This document shows, piece after piece, positions 34,526-42,731 of a stretch of 64,000 nucleotides of DNA. Each line of letters opens with the position of its first letter. The first letter of the stretch is position 1. The translations under genes and the position numbers were made by a program. The stretch is from Dehalococcoidia bacterium (GTDB lineage: Bacteria > Chloroflexota > Dehalococcoidia > Bin125): the NCBI GenBank assembly GCA_022822855.1, contig JAJDYG010000025.1, positions 62,001 to 126,000 on the forward strand. The letters are read 5' to 3'. Under the pieces are notes generated by a model, which worked only from the letters and a program-made list of their open reading frames with translations, did no database searches and was not told the origin of the DNA.

Positions 34526-35209
34526 CTAGGAGACGACAACAGTTTCCCGGCCCTGGAGGATGACCGTGGCCGCCCCGTCGATCAGTGGCGGGAAGGGATC
34601 GCCGGGCTCGTTGGAGGCGGGAAGGCCCTTGCGAGCCGCTTCGGAGTCGGTGTACCAGAGTTCGGCGACTCCATCCCAGCGTCCGTCTCCGTCTCCCTGG
34701 TTGGCGTGCGAGGTCGTGTAGCGGAGACAGCGGCCGTCGGCGCGGGCGATCGTGTTGGCGACTCGCGGAGAGTGGCTGTCGCTCCAGGCGGCGAACAACT
34801 GGTCGCGGGTCACGCCCTCGCCCTTCTTGACGAAGGCGACCCACTTGCACGCGTCAGCAGACGGCTCTGCGTCGACGATGACGTGCTCCGTGGTGAACAT
34901 CCCATCGCTGGTTGGCTCGATCAGGTCGCCGAACCCGTCGATCCCGCGAAGCGCGCCGCGCTGTTCGCCAAACGCCTCGTTGAAGTGCTCGAAGTCGCGG
35001 AACCAGAGCTCGGCGACGCCATCGTAGGGCATCTCGTCGGTCGCCGGTGGTCCACCGAGGGATCCGGGGCCGTCAAACAGGGTGACGCTGTAGCGCAGCG
35101 GTTTGGCCAGATTGGCCACATGAGGCGCGTGGATACAGCGCCAGAATTCATGGAAGGTGTCTCGGTCAACGCCTTCCCGCTTCGTGACGGGAACGATCCA
35201 TTTCAACAT
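34526..35209 (-). CDS. tandem EthD-like ferredoxin-fold protein
   Basis: A 227-residue protein made of two similar halves (about 1-105 and 120-220). Each has a K-x-x-G-V-x-R-D-x-F-x-x-x-W...H-x-x-x-V-A-N pattern, an RY strand, and DGVAELWF or DGVAELWY. This matches the dimeric alpha/beta barrel EthD fold, with the two subunits of a dimer fused. EthD proteins are small partners or enzymes in degradation of ethers and polyketides. It is upstream of the LLM monooxygenase on the same strand. Confidence 0.75.
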   Translation of the reverse strand: MLKWIVPVTKREGVDRDTFHEFWRCIHAPHVANLAKPLRYSVTLFDGPGSLGGPPATDEMPYDGVAELWFRDFEHFNEAFGEQRGALRGIDGFGDLIEPTSDGMFTTEHVIVDAEPSADACKWVAFVKKGEGVTRDQLFAAWSDSHSPRVANTIARADGRCLRYTTSHANQGDGDGRWDGVAELWYTDSEAARKGLPASNEPGDPFPPLIDGAATVILQGRETVVVS

Positions 35210-35240
35210 GTCGCCCTCGCTTCCAGTAAGGCCGTGGTCT

Positions 35241-36605
35241 TCAACTCTGCGGGGATTCTAGGCGTTCTGAGACTTCTCGGGCCCGCTGAGCCTGCGCTCG
35301 CGCAATCTCGCCGCAGGCGCCCGTGTAAGTCGCCGGGTCCAACAGATCGTCAAGCTCCGCCGCCGACAGATGACGCCGGACTTCCTCGTCGCCGACCAAC
35401 AGCTCTCTGAACGAGACGGATTGCACCGCAGAGTCCTGCGCGTGCTCATAGACGATGTCGTGTGCGCGCTGACGGCCCAGCTTCTCACCGAGGGCGAGCA
35501 TGATCCGTTCGCTCATGATCAGGCCGCCGGAAAGGTCGAGGTTCTGCCGCATCCGCTCGGGCTTCACGTCGATGCCCTCGAACAAGATGATCAGCCTAGC
35601 CAGGATGTCGCCGACCAACTCGATCGATCCCTGGATCACCCGCTCGACCATGACGCTGGTCGATCCGTCCGCCTCGTGTTCCGTGCGCATGGCGTCGAGC
35701 GCCAACGGGAAGAGCGCGGTGACCTGCGCGGCGGCGGCTCGGATGTCCTGCGAAAGCTTGGGGTTGCGCTTCTGCGGCATCGTGCTGCTGCCAACCGTGC
35801 CGGGCGGGACCGGCTCCTCGATCTCTCCGAACTCAGGCTTCATCAGCGTGTAGGTCTCGTCGGCGATCTTGCGGCAGGTCGCGGCCAGCATCGCGAGGAT
35901 GGCGGCGTACTCGGCGTGGTGGTCGTGGCTGGTGCGCCCCGGCACCGGCATCGGCAGCAAATCGAGGTGCCTGGCCATGCCCTCCTGGACGTCGAGGCCG
36001 GGCGCGCCGAACGAGGCCAGAGTGCCGGCCGCGCCGCCCAGCATGGCGACGAAGACGCGCGACTCGCCGTCTTCCAGCCGCTCGACGTGCCGGCAGAGCT
36101 CATCGATCCACGCGCCGACCTTGTAGCCGAACGTGGCCGGCACCGCGTGCTGGCCGTGGGTGCGTCCGGCGCAGGGGTCGTCGGCGTGCCGTTCCGCCAA
36201 TGGCGCGAGGCGAGAGAGGACCTGGCCAATCTGCGAAAGGATGATCTCGTGCGCTTCGCGAAGCTGGAGGATGTCGCCTGTCTGGGTGATGTTCTGGGTG
36301 GTCGCACCCCAATGGACATAACCGCCAATCTCGCCGCCGAGGATGCGGTCCAGCTCCCAGATCAGCGGGACGAGCGGATGCGCGGTGACGGCCAGGCCGG
36401 CCTCGATGTTGTCGACGTCGAGCAGGTCGAGGCGGCAGTGATTGGCGATCTCAACGGCAGCGTCGGCGGGGATCATGCCGAGTTCTGCCTCCGCTCTCGC
36501 GAGGGCGGCTTCCACGTCCAGCCACGCCTGCCAGCGGGCTTCGCGCGTGAACAAGGCACGGATGCCCGGGTCGGGGACTCGGGCGGCGGTGGGTCGATGC
36601 TGCAT
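35241..36605 (-). CDS. adenylosuccinate lyase / CMLE-family lyase
   Basis: A 454-residue member of the aspartase/fumarase superfamily. It has the signature GSSTMPQKRNP, HWGATTQNITQTGD for the conserved Thr/Thr/Asn region, and GRTHGQHAVPATFG with the catalytic His. The C-terminal ADSL-C-like domain is present. The combination fits 3-carboxy-cis,cis-muconate cycloisomerase-like or purB-like enzymes; without purine genes nearby a catabolic role is more likely. ATG 36605 has AGGAG; a GTG at 36620 is less favoured. It is divergent from a CoA-transferase. Confidence 0.85.
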   Translation of the reverse strand: MQHRPTAARVPDPGIRALFTREARWQAWLDVEAALARAEAELGMIPADAAVEIANHCRLDLLDVDNIEAGLAVTAHPLVPLIWELDRILGGEIGGYVHWGATTQNITQTGDILQLREAHEIILSQIGQVLSRLAPLAERHADDPCAGRTHGQHAVPATFGYKVGAWIDELCRHVERLEDGESRVFVAMLGGAAGTLASFGAPGLDVQEGMARHLDLLPMPVPGRTSHDHHAEYAAILAMLAATCRKIADETYTLMKPEFGEIEEPVPPGTVGSSTMPQKRNPKLSQDIRAAAAQVTALFPLALDAMRTEHEADGSTSVMVERVIQGSIELVGDILARLIILFEGIDVKPERMRQNLDLSGGLIMSERIMLALGEKLGRQRAHDIVYEHAQDSAVQSVSFRELLVGDEEVRRHLSAAELDDLLDPATYTGACGEIARAQAQRAREVSERLESPQS

Positions 36606-36665
36606 CGTCGGCTCCTTCACGCTCGACAGGTAGGATCGGACTGCAAGCTAGCGAAGGAAGTGACT

Positions 36666-37880
36666 ATGGTTGCGCCGCTCGAGGGAATTCGTGTGGTCGA
36701 AGTGGCGAACTGGCTCGCCGCGCCGTCGGCGGCGGCGTTGATGGCCGATCTGGGCGCGGATGTCGTGAAGATCGAGAATCCGCTCGGCGACGCCTGGCGG
36801 ACCACGCTGATGCGCGGCCGAAAGCCTGACTTCGACCCGGAGACCGATGTCGATGCGCCCTACGAACTCGACAATCGCGGCAAGCGAGGCGTCGCCCTCT
36901 CCCTGGAAGCGCCGGGCGCCAGCGACGTTGTCAAGCGGATGGTGTCCGAAGCCGACATTTTCATCACCAACCTGACAGCCCCGCGGATTGCCCGCTACGA
37001 CCTGACCTGGGACTCACTGAGGCAGATCAATCCGCGGCTGATCTACGTGGTCTTGACCGGTTACGGCACTCGGGGTCCCGACAACGCGATGACCGCCTTC
37101 GACTACTCGGCGTTCTGGTCGCGCTCGGGGATTATGAGCTTGATCGGCGATCCGGACGGTCCGCCGATGCCCTGCCGGCCAGGTCAGGGCGACCACGCCA
37201 CATCGCTCAATCTGCTCTCGGGGACGCTCGCTGCGCTGCGCCTGCGGGACATGACCGACGAGGGTCAGTTCGTCGAGGTCACGCTGCAGCGGACCGGCGC
37301 CTGGACGATCGGAGCCGATGTGTCGGCCTCACTGATCATGGAAGATCAGCCTCAGCGGATTAATCGGGTGCTGCCCGGCAATCCACTGTTCAATTCGTAT
37401 GAGACCGCCGACGGTCGCTGGCTGATGCTGGTCATGCCGACGGGCGATCGCTATTGGCTCCCGACCTGCCGAGCGTTGGGTCGGACGGACTGGATGGAGG
37501 ACGAGCGCTACTCCACGCTGATGGGCCGGATGGAACACACGGCGGAGCTGACCGGCGCGATGCGAGATGTGTTCCACTCAAAGTCGCTCGAAGAGTGGCG
37601 GCCGCTGCTCAATGCGGAGTCACTGACCTGGGCGCCGGTTGCCGAGATTCCGGAGGTCATCAGCGATCCGCAGATGGAAGCGATGAATGCCTGGAGTGAG
37701 ATCGATGGGCCAGAGGGGACGTTCCGGACTCTCAATACCCCGTTCGATATCGCCGGCGCGGATGTCGGACCTCGGGGACCGGCCCCGAAGACGGGTCAGC
37801 ACACGCACGAGGTGCTGCAGGAGCTGGGCCTCACCGACGAGGAGTTGGCCGAACTCGCGGCATCGGGCGCGCTCGGTTGA
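36666..37880 (+). CDS. CaiB/BaiF-family CoA-transferase
   Basis: A 404-residue class III CoA-transferase. The N-terminal GIRVVEVANWLAAPSAAALMADLGADVVKIENP and NRGKRGVALSL are typical, and the catalytic Asp is in RPGQGDHATSLN. ATG 36666 follows AAGGAAG. A much longer open frame upstream is antisense to the lyase and is not credible. It lies 31 bases upstream of an acyl-CoA-dehydrogenase-like gene on the same strand, which suggests processing of its acyl-CoA product, as an inference. Confidence 0.9.
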   Translation: MVAPLEGIRVVEVANWLAAPSAAALMADLGADVVKIENPLGDAWRTTLMRGRKPDFDPETDVDAPYELDNRGKRGVALSLEAPGASDVVKRMVSEADIFITNLTAPRIARYDLTWDSLRQINPRLIYVVLTGYGTRGPDNAMTAFDYSAFWSRSGIMSLIGDPDGPPMPCRPGQGDHATSLNLLSGTLAALRLRDMTDEGQFVEVTLQRTGAWTIGADVSASLIMEDQPQRINRVLPGNPLFNSYETADGRWLMLVMPTGDRYWLPTCRALGRTDWMEDERYSTLMGRMEHTAELTGAMRDVFHSKSLEEWRPLLNAESLTWAPVAEIPEVISDPQMEAMNAWSEIDGPEGTFRTLNTPFDIAGADVGPRGPAPKTGQHTHEVLQELGLTDEELAELAASGALG

Positions 37881-37911
37881 TCGATAATGGACGAGGTCCG
37901 GACGGTGGATT

Positions 37912-39060
37912 GTGAGTGAAGAGCTCGACCTCATCGTGCAAGCGGTCAGGCGCTTCGTGCGGAAGGAGATCTGGCTGCAAGAGAATCGGGTTGAGCGGAA
38001 CGCTCCGCGACTGCCCGTCGAGATCAATGAACAGTTGCTTTCCCGAGCGGGTGAACTCGGCATCGACCACTTGATGGCGCCGCCATCGGCTGGTGTGGGT
38101 CCGAGGGATGAGCTTGCCGACGCGGATCGGCTTCGGATTGCGGAGGAGCTGTCGCAGCATCGCGCCGGCGTTCTGAATCCGGCATACGGATTGTTCGATC
38201 CCGACCCGCCGCCACAGCTTTACGCCGCCACGGCAGAGCAGCGGGAGCGGTTCCTGGATCCGCTGGTCCGGCGTATCGCGACGTGCTTTCGCGGGCTGGA
38301 GGATCCGGACCTGGCGCCGCTTCCCTTGGATGCAGTCCGGATCCGGGCGCAGAAGCACCGGATGGGATGGATGCTGGACGGCACCCGTTTGTTCGTGGCG
38401 GACGCGTCGGACGCAGACTTCGGGATCGTCTACGCCAACACGGAGGAGGAGCCCGGCGAACGGATCGGCGTGTCAGCGATCGTGGTCGAGACCGACCGCG
38501 TGGGATTTCAACACTGGCGACCATGGCCAACGATCGCCGCCGGCCGCGACACGATGGAACTCAACCTCTCGGCAGTCAAGGTGCCCGAGTCCAACCTGCT
38601 CGGCGAGTCGGGGGACGGTCCGGCCTTCGCCAACGACCTGGTCCTGCGTCGACGTCTGTTCACGGCGGCGCATCTGACCGGAGTTGCGTCGGCGGCGCAG
38701 GATATGTGCCGAGGAGCTGTGTGGTCGCGGCGCGAGCACGGCGCTCCCATCGCACAGCGAGAGCGAGCGCGTCTGGCGCTTGCAGACAATGAGATCGCGG
38801 TGTCGGCTGTTCGGGCGCTCTACCTTTCCGCGTCCGATCGGGTTGAAGAGCTGGCCCTTGCGGCGACAGCCTTTGCCAATGAAGCGGCCGAGGGAGTGGT
38901 TGATCGAGCGATGGATCTGCATGGGCCTGCCGGCGGCTCGGGAGATCTGCCGCTGGAGCGCTGGGCCCGCGAACTGCGCTGGCAGCGCCTGAGTTCAGGC
39001 GGTGTCGATCAGAGCCGGTTGGCGATCGCTCAGCGGTTGACGACGACGTTCAAGAAGTGA
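37912..39060 (+). CDS. acyl-CoA dehydrogenase-like protein
   Basis: A 382-residue protein with the acyl-CoA dehydrogenase layout but weak conservation. An N-terminal helical domain, a middle beta region (RMGWMLDGTRLFVADASDADFGIVYANT) and a C-terminal helical domain with MDLHGPAGGSGDLPLERWARELRW are present. The usual catalytic Glu and FAD-binding segments are not clear by eye. GTG 37912 is the likely start. It overlaps the convergent acyl-CoA dehydrogenase gene by 11 bases. It may be an accessory subunit. Confidence 0.75.
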   Translation: MSEELDLIVQAVRRFVRKEIWLQENRVERNAPRLPVEINEQLLSRAGELGIDHLMAPPSAGVGPRDELADADRLRIAEELSQHRAGVLNPAYGLFDPDPPPQLYAATAEQRERFLDPLVRRIATCFRGLEDPDLAPLPLDAVRIRAQKHRMGWMLDGTRLFVADASDADFGIVYANTEEEPGERIGVSAIVVETDRVGFQHWRPWPTIAAGRDTMELNLSAVKVPESNLLGESGDGPAFANDLVLRRRLFTAAHLTGVASAAQDMCRGAVWSRREHGAPIAQRERARLALADNEIAVSAVRALYLSASDRVEELALAATAFANEAAEGVVDRAMDLHGPAGGSGDLPLERWARELRWQRLSSGGVDQSRLAIAQRLTTTFKK

Positions 39061-40243
39061 TCTCAGGCAGGGGATCGAGCGCCGCCGAAGCGATCACTTC
39101 CAGTCCGCGCGGCGTGATCGGCGGGTTGTGCAAGGGCCCGCGAACGTCACGGTAGTAGCGCTCGAGCGGTTGTGATCGATGCAGCGAGATCCCGCCGACC
39201 AGCCTCATGCAGCGATCGACGATGTCGACGGCGGTGTCTCCGGCGTGCAACTTGGCCGCCGCGACACGTGGACCGAGCTTCGGCCTGGTTTCCGAATCGA
39301 GCTTGTCCCAGGCGGACGCCGTTTCGTGCAGCAGCGCTCTCGCTGACATGATTCTCAAGTCGATCTCGCCGATCTGGGCGCGAACCGTTGGCAGACTTCC
39401 GATCACACCGGGTGCGCCGCCGGGTCGGCGGTTTCGGGCGAACTCAACCGTGTAGTCGCGGGCGGCCTCGGCAACTCCCATGGAGGCGGCTGAGACCAAT
39501 AGGGAGAACCAGGCGAAATCTCCGTGCCGTTGACCGGCGCGAGCCGGATCCTGACGGACGAGGAACTCGTCGTCGGAGATGGCGACGTTCTGGTACCAGA
39601 CATCGTGCGAGCCGGTTGATCTCAGCCCGACGACGTCCCAGGTTTCCTCGATCCGCAGGCCCGGCGAATCGCGATGGACGGCGACGCGGGCGAGCATTCC
39701 CGATCCGTCCTCCAGCGCGCAGTAGGTGAGAAACCAGGTGAGCGCAGGGGCGAGCGTGGTGAAGGACTTGCGTCCGTTGATCCGCCAGCAACCCGGACCG
39801 TCAGGGGTCAGTGCCGTTTGCGGACGGCCTCCGCCCTGCGGGGAACCCATGTCAGGCTCGGTCGCGACCTGGTTACAGAGTGCGCCTTCGTCGACGACCG
39901 AGCGGAAGATGCGTTCGCGCAGTTGCTCGGGCCAGTTGTGATTCGAGCGCTCGGAGCCGACCGACATCAGGTGCATGCCGCAGGCAAAGGCCAGCGCCAT
40001 GTCGACCTTGGCCAGAGCCGTCTGCGCGGCCACGAGGTCGGAGAGCGACCGCTCCTCGCCTCCGTACTCCCGTGGAATCGGAGCAGAGATCCAGCCGATT
40101 TCACGCAGCAGGTCGAACGACGCGAACGGGAAACTGGCGTCGCGGTCGTGGACGTTCGCGTGATCGGCGAGTGTCGCGAGATGTGGATCGAGGCGCTCGA
40201 TGAGTTCTCGCCCGGCGTCGGAGGTTGGCGGGACGGGCGGCAT
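39050..40243 (-). CDS. acyl-CoA dehydrogenase / flavin monooxygenase-like protein
   Basis: A 397-residue acyl-CoA-dehydrogenase-fold protein. It has LLREIGWISAPIPREYGGEERSLSDLVAAQTALAKVDMALAFACGMH in the N-terminal domain and VATEPDMGSPQGGGRPQTA in place of the usual VTEPxxGSD. INGRKSFTTLAPALTWFLTYCA is the middle domain and GGISLHRSQPLERYYRDVRGPLHNPP the C-terminal domain. The ending resembles DszC/HsaA-type flavin-dependent monooxygenases more than dehydrogenases, which have a catalytic Glu. It is 21 bases downstream of the HU stop. Confidence 0.8.
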   Translation of the reverse strand: MPPVPPTSDAGRELIERLDPHLATLADHANVHDRDASFPFASFDLLREIGWISAPIPREYGGEERSLSDLVAAQTALAKVDMALAFACGMHLMSVGSERSNHNWPEQLRERIFRSVVDEGALCNQVATEPDMGSPQGGGRPQTALTPDGPGCWRINGRKSFTTLAPALTWFLTYCALEDGSGMLARVAVHRDSPGLRIEETWDVVGLRSTGSHDVWYQNVAISDDEFLVRQDPARAGQRHGDFAWFSLLVSAASMGVAEAARDYTVEFARNRRPGGAPGVIGSLPTVRAQIGEIDLRIMSARALLHETASAWDKLDSETRPKLGPRVAAAKLHAGDTAVDIVDRCMRLVGGISLHRSQPLERYYRDVRGPLHNPPITPRGLEVIASAALDPLPEITS

Positions 40244-40264
40244 CGGCGGCTCGAGGGATTGAAG

Positions 40265-40582
40265 CTAGAGGACGTCACGCAGGCGCTTAAGCGCTCGCAC
40301 CCGTACCTTACCCCGGTCCAGCGCGGGACGCGCGGCGATCGTGATCGTCTCGCCGGTCGCCGGGTTGCGACCTTCACGCTCGGGGCGAGCGGTCTGTGCG
40401 ACGACATCGACCTTGATCAGGCCGGCAACGGTGACGGAGCCGGGACCGCCGACGGCAAGATCTTCCAGGACGGTTTCCGCGAGCGCGTCCAACACCTCAT
40501 TGACATCCTGACTGCGGATGCCCGTCTTCGTCTCGATCGCCTTCGCCATCTGGGCCTTGGTCTTCGGCTTTGCGTCCGTCAT
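40265..40582 (-). CDS. HU-family DNA-binding protein
   Basis: A 105-residue histone-like protein that bends and compacts DNA as a dimer. The alpha-helical N-terminal half (KAQMAKAIETKTGIRSQDVNEVLDALAETV) and the arm motif GRNPATGETITIAARP are standard. The VTVAGLIKVDVV strand replaces the usual GxFxxxxR signature. ATG 40582 was chosen because AGAGG lies six bases before it; ATG 40588 lies too close. It is divergent from the O-methyltransferase gene. Confidence 0.88.
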   Translation of the reverse strand: MTDAKPKTKAQMAKAIETKTGIRSQDVNEVLDALAETVLEDLAVGGPGSVTVAGLIKVDVVAQTARPEREGRNPATGETITIAARPALDRGKVRVRALKRLRDVL

Positions 40583-40672
40583 CGTCATCCTCTTTTCTCG
40601 TGGCTAGTCAACGATGTCTGAATCCGATTGCTTACGTAGTGTTATCGGCAGACATCCATGGGGCAATACTGT

Positions 40673-40690
40673 CCTACGCGAATCCGTAGG
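40673..40690. other. short hairpin in 5' leader
   Basis: CCTACG and CGTAGG form a perfect six-base stem with a six-base loop, 17 bases before the O-methyltransferase ATG. The 3' arm runs into GTAGGAG. A role in leader RNA folding is conceivable but unproven. Confidence 0.3.
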
Positions 40691-40707
40691 AGAACTCAGG
40701 TTCAGCC

Positions 40708-41370
40708 ATGAACTCTATTCGAACCCTGCCTATCGATGAAGCATTGGCGACATACATCGAGGAGACCGCGACTCGCGAGGGCGAGGTCTGGCGCCGGCTG
40801 CGGGCCGAAACGTCGGCTCTTCCTGCCGGAGGCATGCAGATCGGCGCCGACCAGGCTCGCTTGCTGGGCTGGCTGGTCAAACTGATCGGGGCGCGGCGGA
40901 CACTGGAAATCGGGACGTTCACCGGGGCTTCGGCGTTGGCTGTCGCGGAGGCGCTGCCTGAGGATGGTCGAGTGGTCGCCTGCGATGTGAGCGAGGAATG
41001 GACCTCGATTGCCAGGCGGTATTGGTCCGAGGCGGGAGTGAGGCACAAGATCGACCTGCGGCTGGGGCCGGCGTTGGACACGCTGGCGGGTCTGGCCCGG
41101 GAAGGTGACGGGCTGTTCGACTTCGCCTTCATCGACGCAGACAAGGAGCCGATCTGGGCGTACTTCGAAAGCGCGCTCGGTCTGCTCAGGGTTGGCGGTG
41201 TGATCGCGATGGACAACACGCTCTGGGGCGGGAGTGTCGCCGACCAGAGCGTGAACGATCCGGATACCCGCGAGATCAGGTCCTTCAACCGCCGGATTAC
41301 CGACGATCCACGCGTGGATACGGTCCAGCTGACGGTTGGAGATGGGGTGACGTTGCTGCGCAAGCTCTAG
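40708..41370 (+). CDS. CCoAOMT-family O-methyltransferase
   Basis: A 220-residue cation-dependent SAM O-methyltransferase of the caffeoyl-CoA/catechol family. Motif I is LEIGTFTGASALAVAEALP, followed by VVACDVSEEWTSIARRYW. The metal-binding Asp lies in FIDADKEPIWAYFE, with DNTLWGG after it. Bacterial members methylate catechols and other vicinal hydroxyls. The end converges on the BioD/DRTGG gene with 13 bases between them. Confidence 0.9.
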   Translation: MNSIRTLPIDEALATYIEETATREGEVWRRLRAETSALPAGGMQIGADQARLLGWLVKLIGARRTLEIGTFTGASALAVAEALPEDGRVVACDVSEEWTSIARRYWSEAGVRHKIDLRLGPALDTLAGLAREGDGLFDFAFIDADKEPIWAYFESALGLLRVGGVIAMDNTLWGGSVADQSVNDPDTREIRSFNRRITDDPRVDTVQLTVGDGVTLLRKL

Positions 41371-41383
41371 CGAGCGCGGCTGG

Positions 41384-42265
41384 TCAGGCGAGGGCGTCGG
41401 CCGGCAGGTTGTCCGCGACGAGCGCGATTGCGGTCCCGAGCTTTCGCTCGCCGACGAATGCAGATGTTCCGTAGAGCGGACCGATTGCCTCAACGACCTC
41501 GAGCGTGGACAGGGACGTCGTGATCAACGCGAATGACTCACGTTCGGCGCGTTGGGCGACGTAGGGAAGCGTCGGCTCGCCGCCGGCGAGGATCAGGCAG
41601 AGCGGTTCGTAGTCCAGGGCTCCGAGGGCGATGTCGATCCGGTCGCGCCGGGTGATCAGTGTTTTGTCCGGGTACTTGCGGAAGTAATCCATGCCCTCGT
41701 GCGCGCTGACGGGGCCGATGACGAGGTCGCGGGACGCCTCGTCGAAGAGTTCCTCGTCGCCCGAGAGTTCGCCGTCGAGCGCAGGGGCCAGGTCTCGAAC
41801 CGTCGGAGAGGCCAGGTGTCGGTCCTGGGGCAGAGCCGCGACGGCGTTACCGCCGAGGCCGGCGATTCGTTCCAGGGCCGCCTGCCCGCCATGCTCAGGG
41901 ACCCCGTTGACAACTATTGCGTCCGGTTGCAGCTCCGACAAAGCGTGGGTCACGGTGTCGTCATCGGCTTCGCCGTGCCGCACAACCAGGATCGTTCGGT
42001 CGGCATCAAGACCGGCGGCTGCCCCTGCTTCGATCACGGTGTGGTCGGTGTCCGACGGAACGTCGGAAGCCGGCAGCGGCTCTGAGCTTGCGCGGACTCC
42101 GTTGACCCTGGCGAACTGCTGCGCATCCGCCTCCGCGGAGTCGCCATCGTTGATTCGGACCAGCCGGACAGTTGAACCGGTCGCGCGCAGCGAGGAAGCG
42201 ATCCCGGCGGCGACGACCGACTTGCCGTCTCCGGCGAGCGTGGAAGTGACGAGAATGCGGGTCAC
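41384..42265 (-). CDS. BioD-like P-loop protein with DRTGG domain
   Basis: A 293-residue protein. The N-terminal half (about 1-165) is a dethiobiotin-synthetase-like P-loop domain with TSTLAGDGKSVVAAGIA as Walker A and later IVVNGVPEH. The C-terminal half (about 178-290: DLVIGPVSAHEGMDYFRKYPDKTLITRRDRIDIALGAL) matches the DRTGG domain, which also forms the N-terminus of some phosphotransacetylases. GGAG precedes a GTG start. Stand-alone BioD/DRTGG proteins have no established activity; a sensing or regulatory role is suspected. Confidence 0.8.
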   Translation of the reverse strand: MTRILVTSTLAGDGKSVVAAGIASSLRATGSTVRLVRINDGDSAEADAQQFARVNGVRASSEPLPASDVPSDTDHTVIEAGAAAGLDADRTILVVRHGEADDDTVTHALSELQPDAIVVNGVPEHGGQAALERIAGLGGNAVAALPQDRHLASPTVRDLAPALDGELSGDEELFDEASRDLVIGPVSAHEGMDYFRKYPDKTLITRRDRIDIALGALDYEPLCLILAGGEPTLPYVAQRAERESFALITTSLSTLEVVEAIGPLYGTSAFVGERKLGTAIALVADNLPADALA

Positions 42266-42403
42266 ATGGAGCTCCGGTTCCTGCGATGCTGCTCATGCAA
42301 AGAGTAGACGCAGGACTACCTAGGCGCAGTCGTGGGAGGCCGGGCGCTCGTGCTGGCTAGACTGAGGTCGCCCGATCGGCTTCCCGCCAGCGGAGGATGT
42401 GAG

Positions 42404-42631
42404 ATGGCCGAGGATCGTCCTTCAGGCCGTAATGCCTGGCCGCCTCCGGCGCCTGACTCGCCGCATGCGCGTCGGCGCCCGCCGCCCGAGCGTCACGCGC
42501 GCTGGATCGACCACGAGGATCGAGCCAACGAACCGCGGGAGGACGCGCCCCGCCTGCTCTGGTGGATCCTGGCCGGGCTGCTGATCTTCGGCGTGTTCTC
42601 CGTGCTGATCCGGATGTTCCTCGTCACCTAG
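42404..42631 (+). CDS. small membrane protein, unknown
   Basis: A 75-residue protein with a charged, Pro/Arg/His-rich N-terminal 48 residues and a single C-terminal membrane helix (LLWWILAGLLIFGVFSVLIRMFL). It would be tail-anchored with the N-terminus in the cytoplasm. GGAGG seven bases before ATG 42404 supports translation. It is upstream of the large CoA-transferase fusion but 100 bases away. The family is not recognised. Confidence 0.6.
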   Translation: MAEDRPSGRNAWPPPAPDSPHARRRPPPERHARWIDHEDRANEPREDAPRLLWWILAGLLIFGVFSVLIRMFLVT

Positions 42632-42731
42632 TTCGCCAAGCGAACGCCTTCGGTATCTTGACTGGCACTCCCTGTGATCCATGCGGGAGAGTTTGGCATG
42701 CGGCTTGTAGTTGCCAGATCGGAGCGGCGAA

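Noticed and set aside
35370..36665. 836-codon plus-strand open frame that extends far upstream of the CoA-transferase
   Set aside because: The upstream part is antisense to the well-conserved lyase gene. The CoA-transferase homology and ribosome site begin at 36666.
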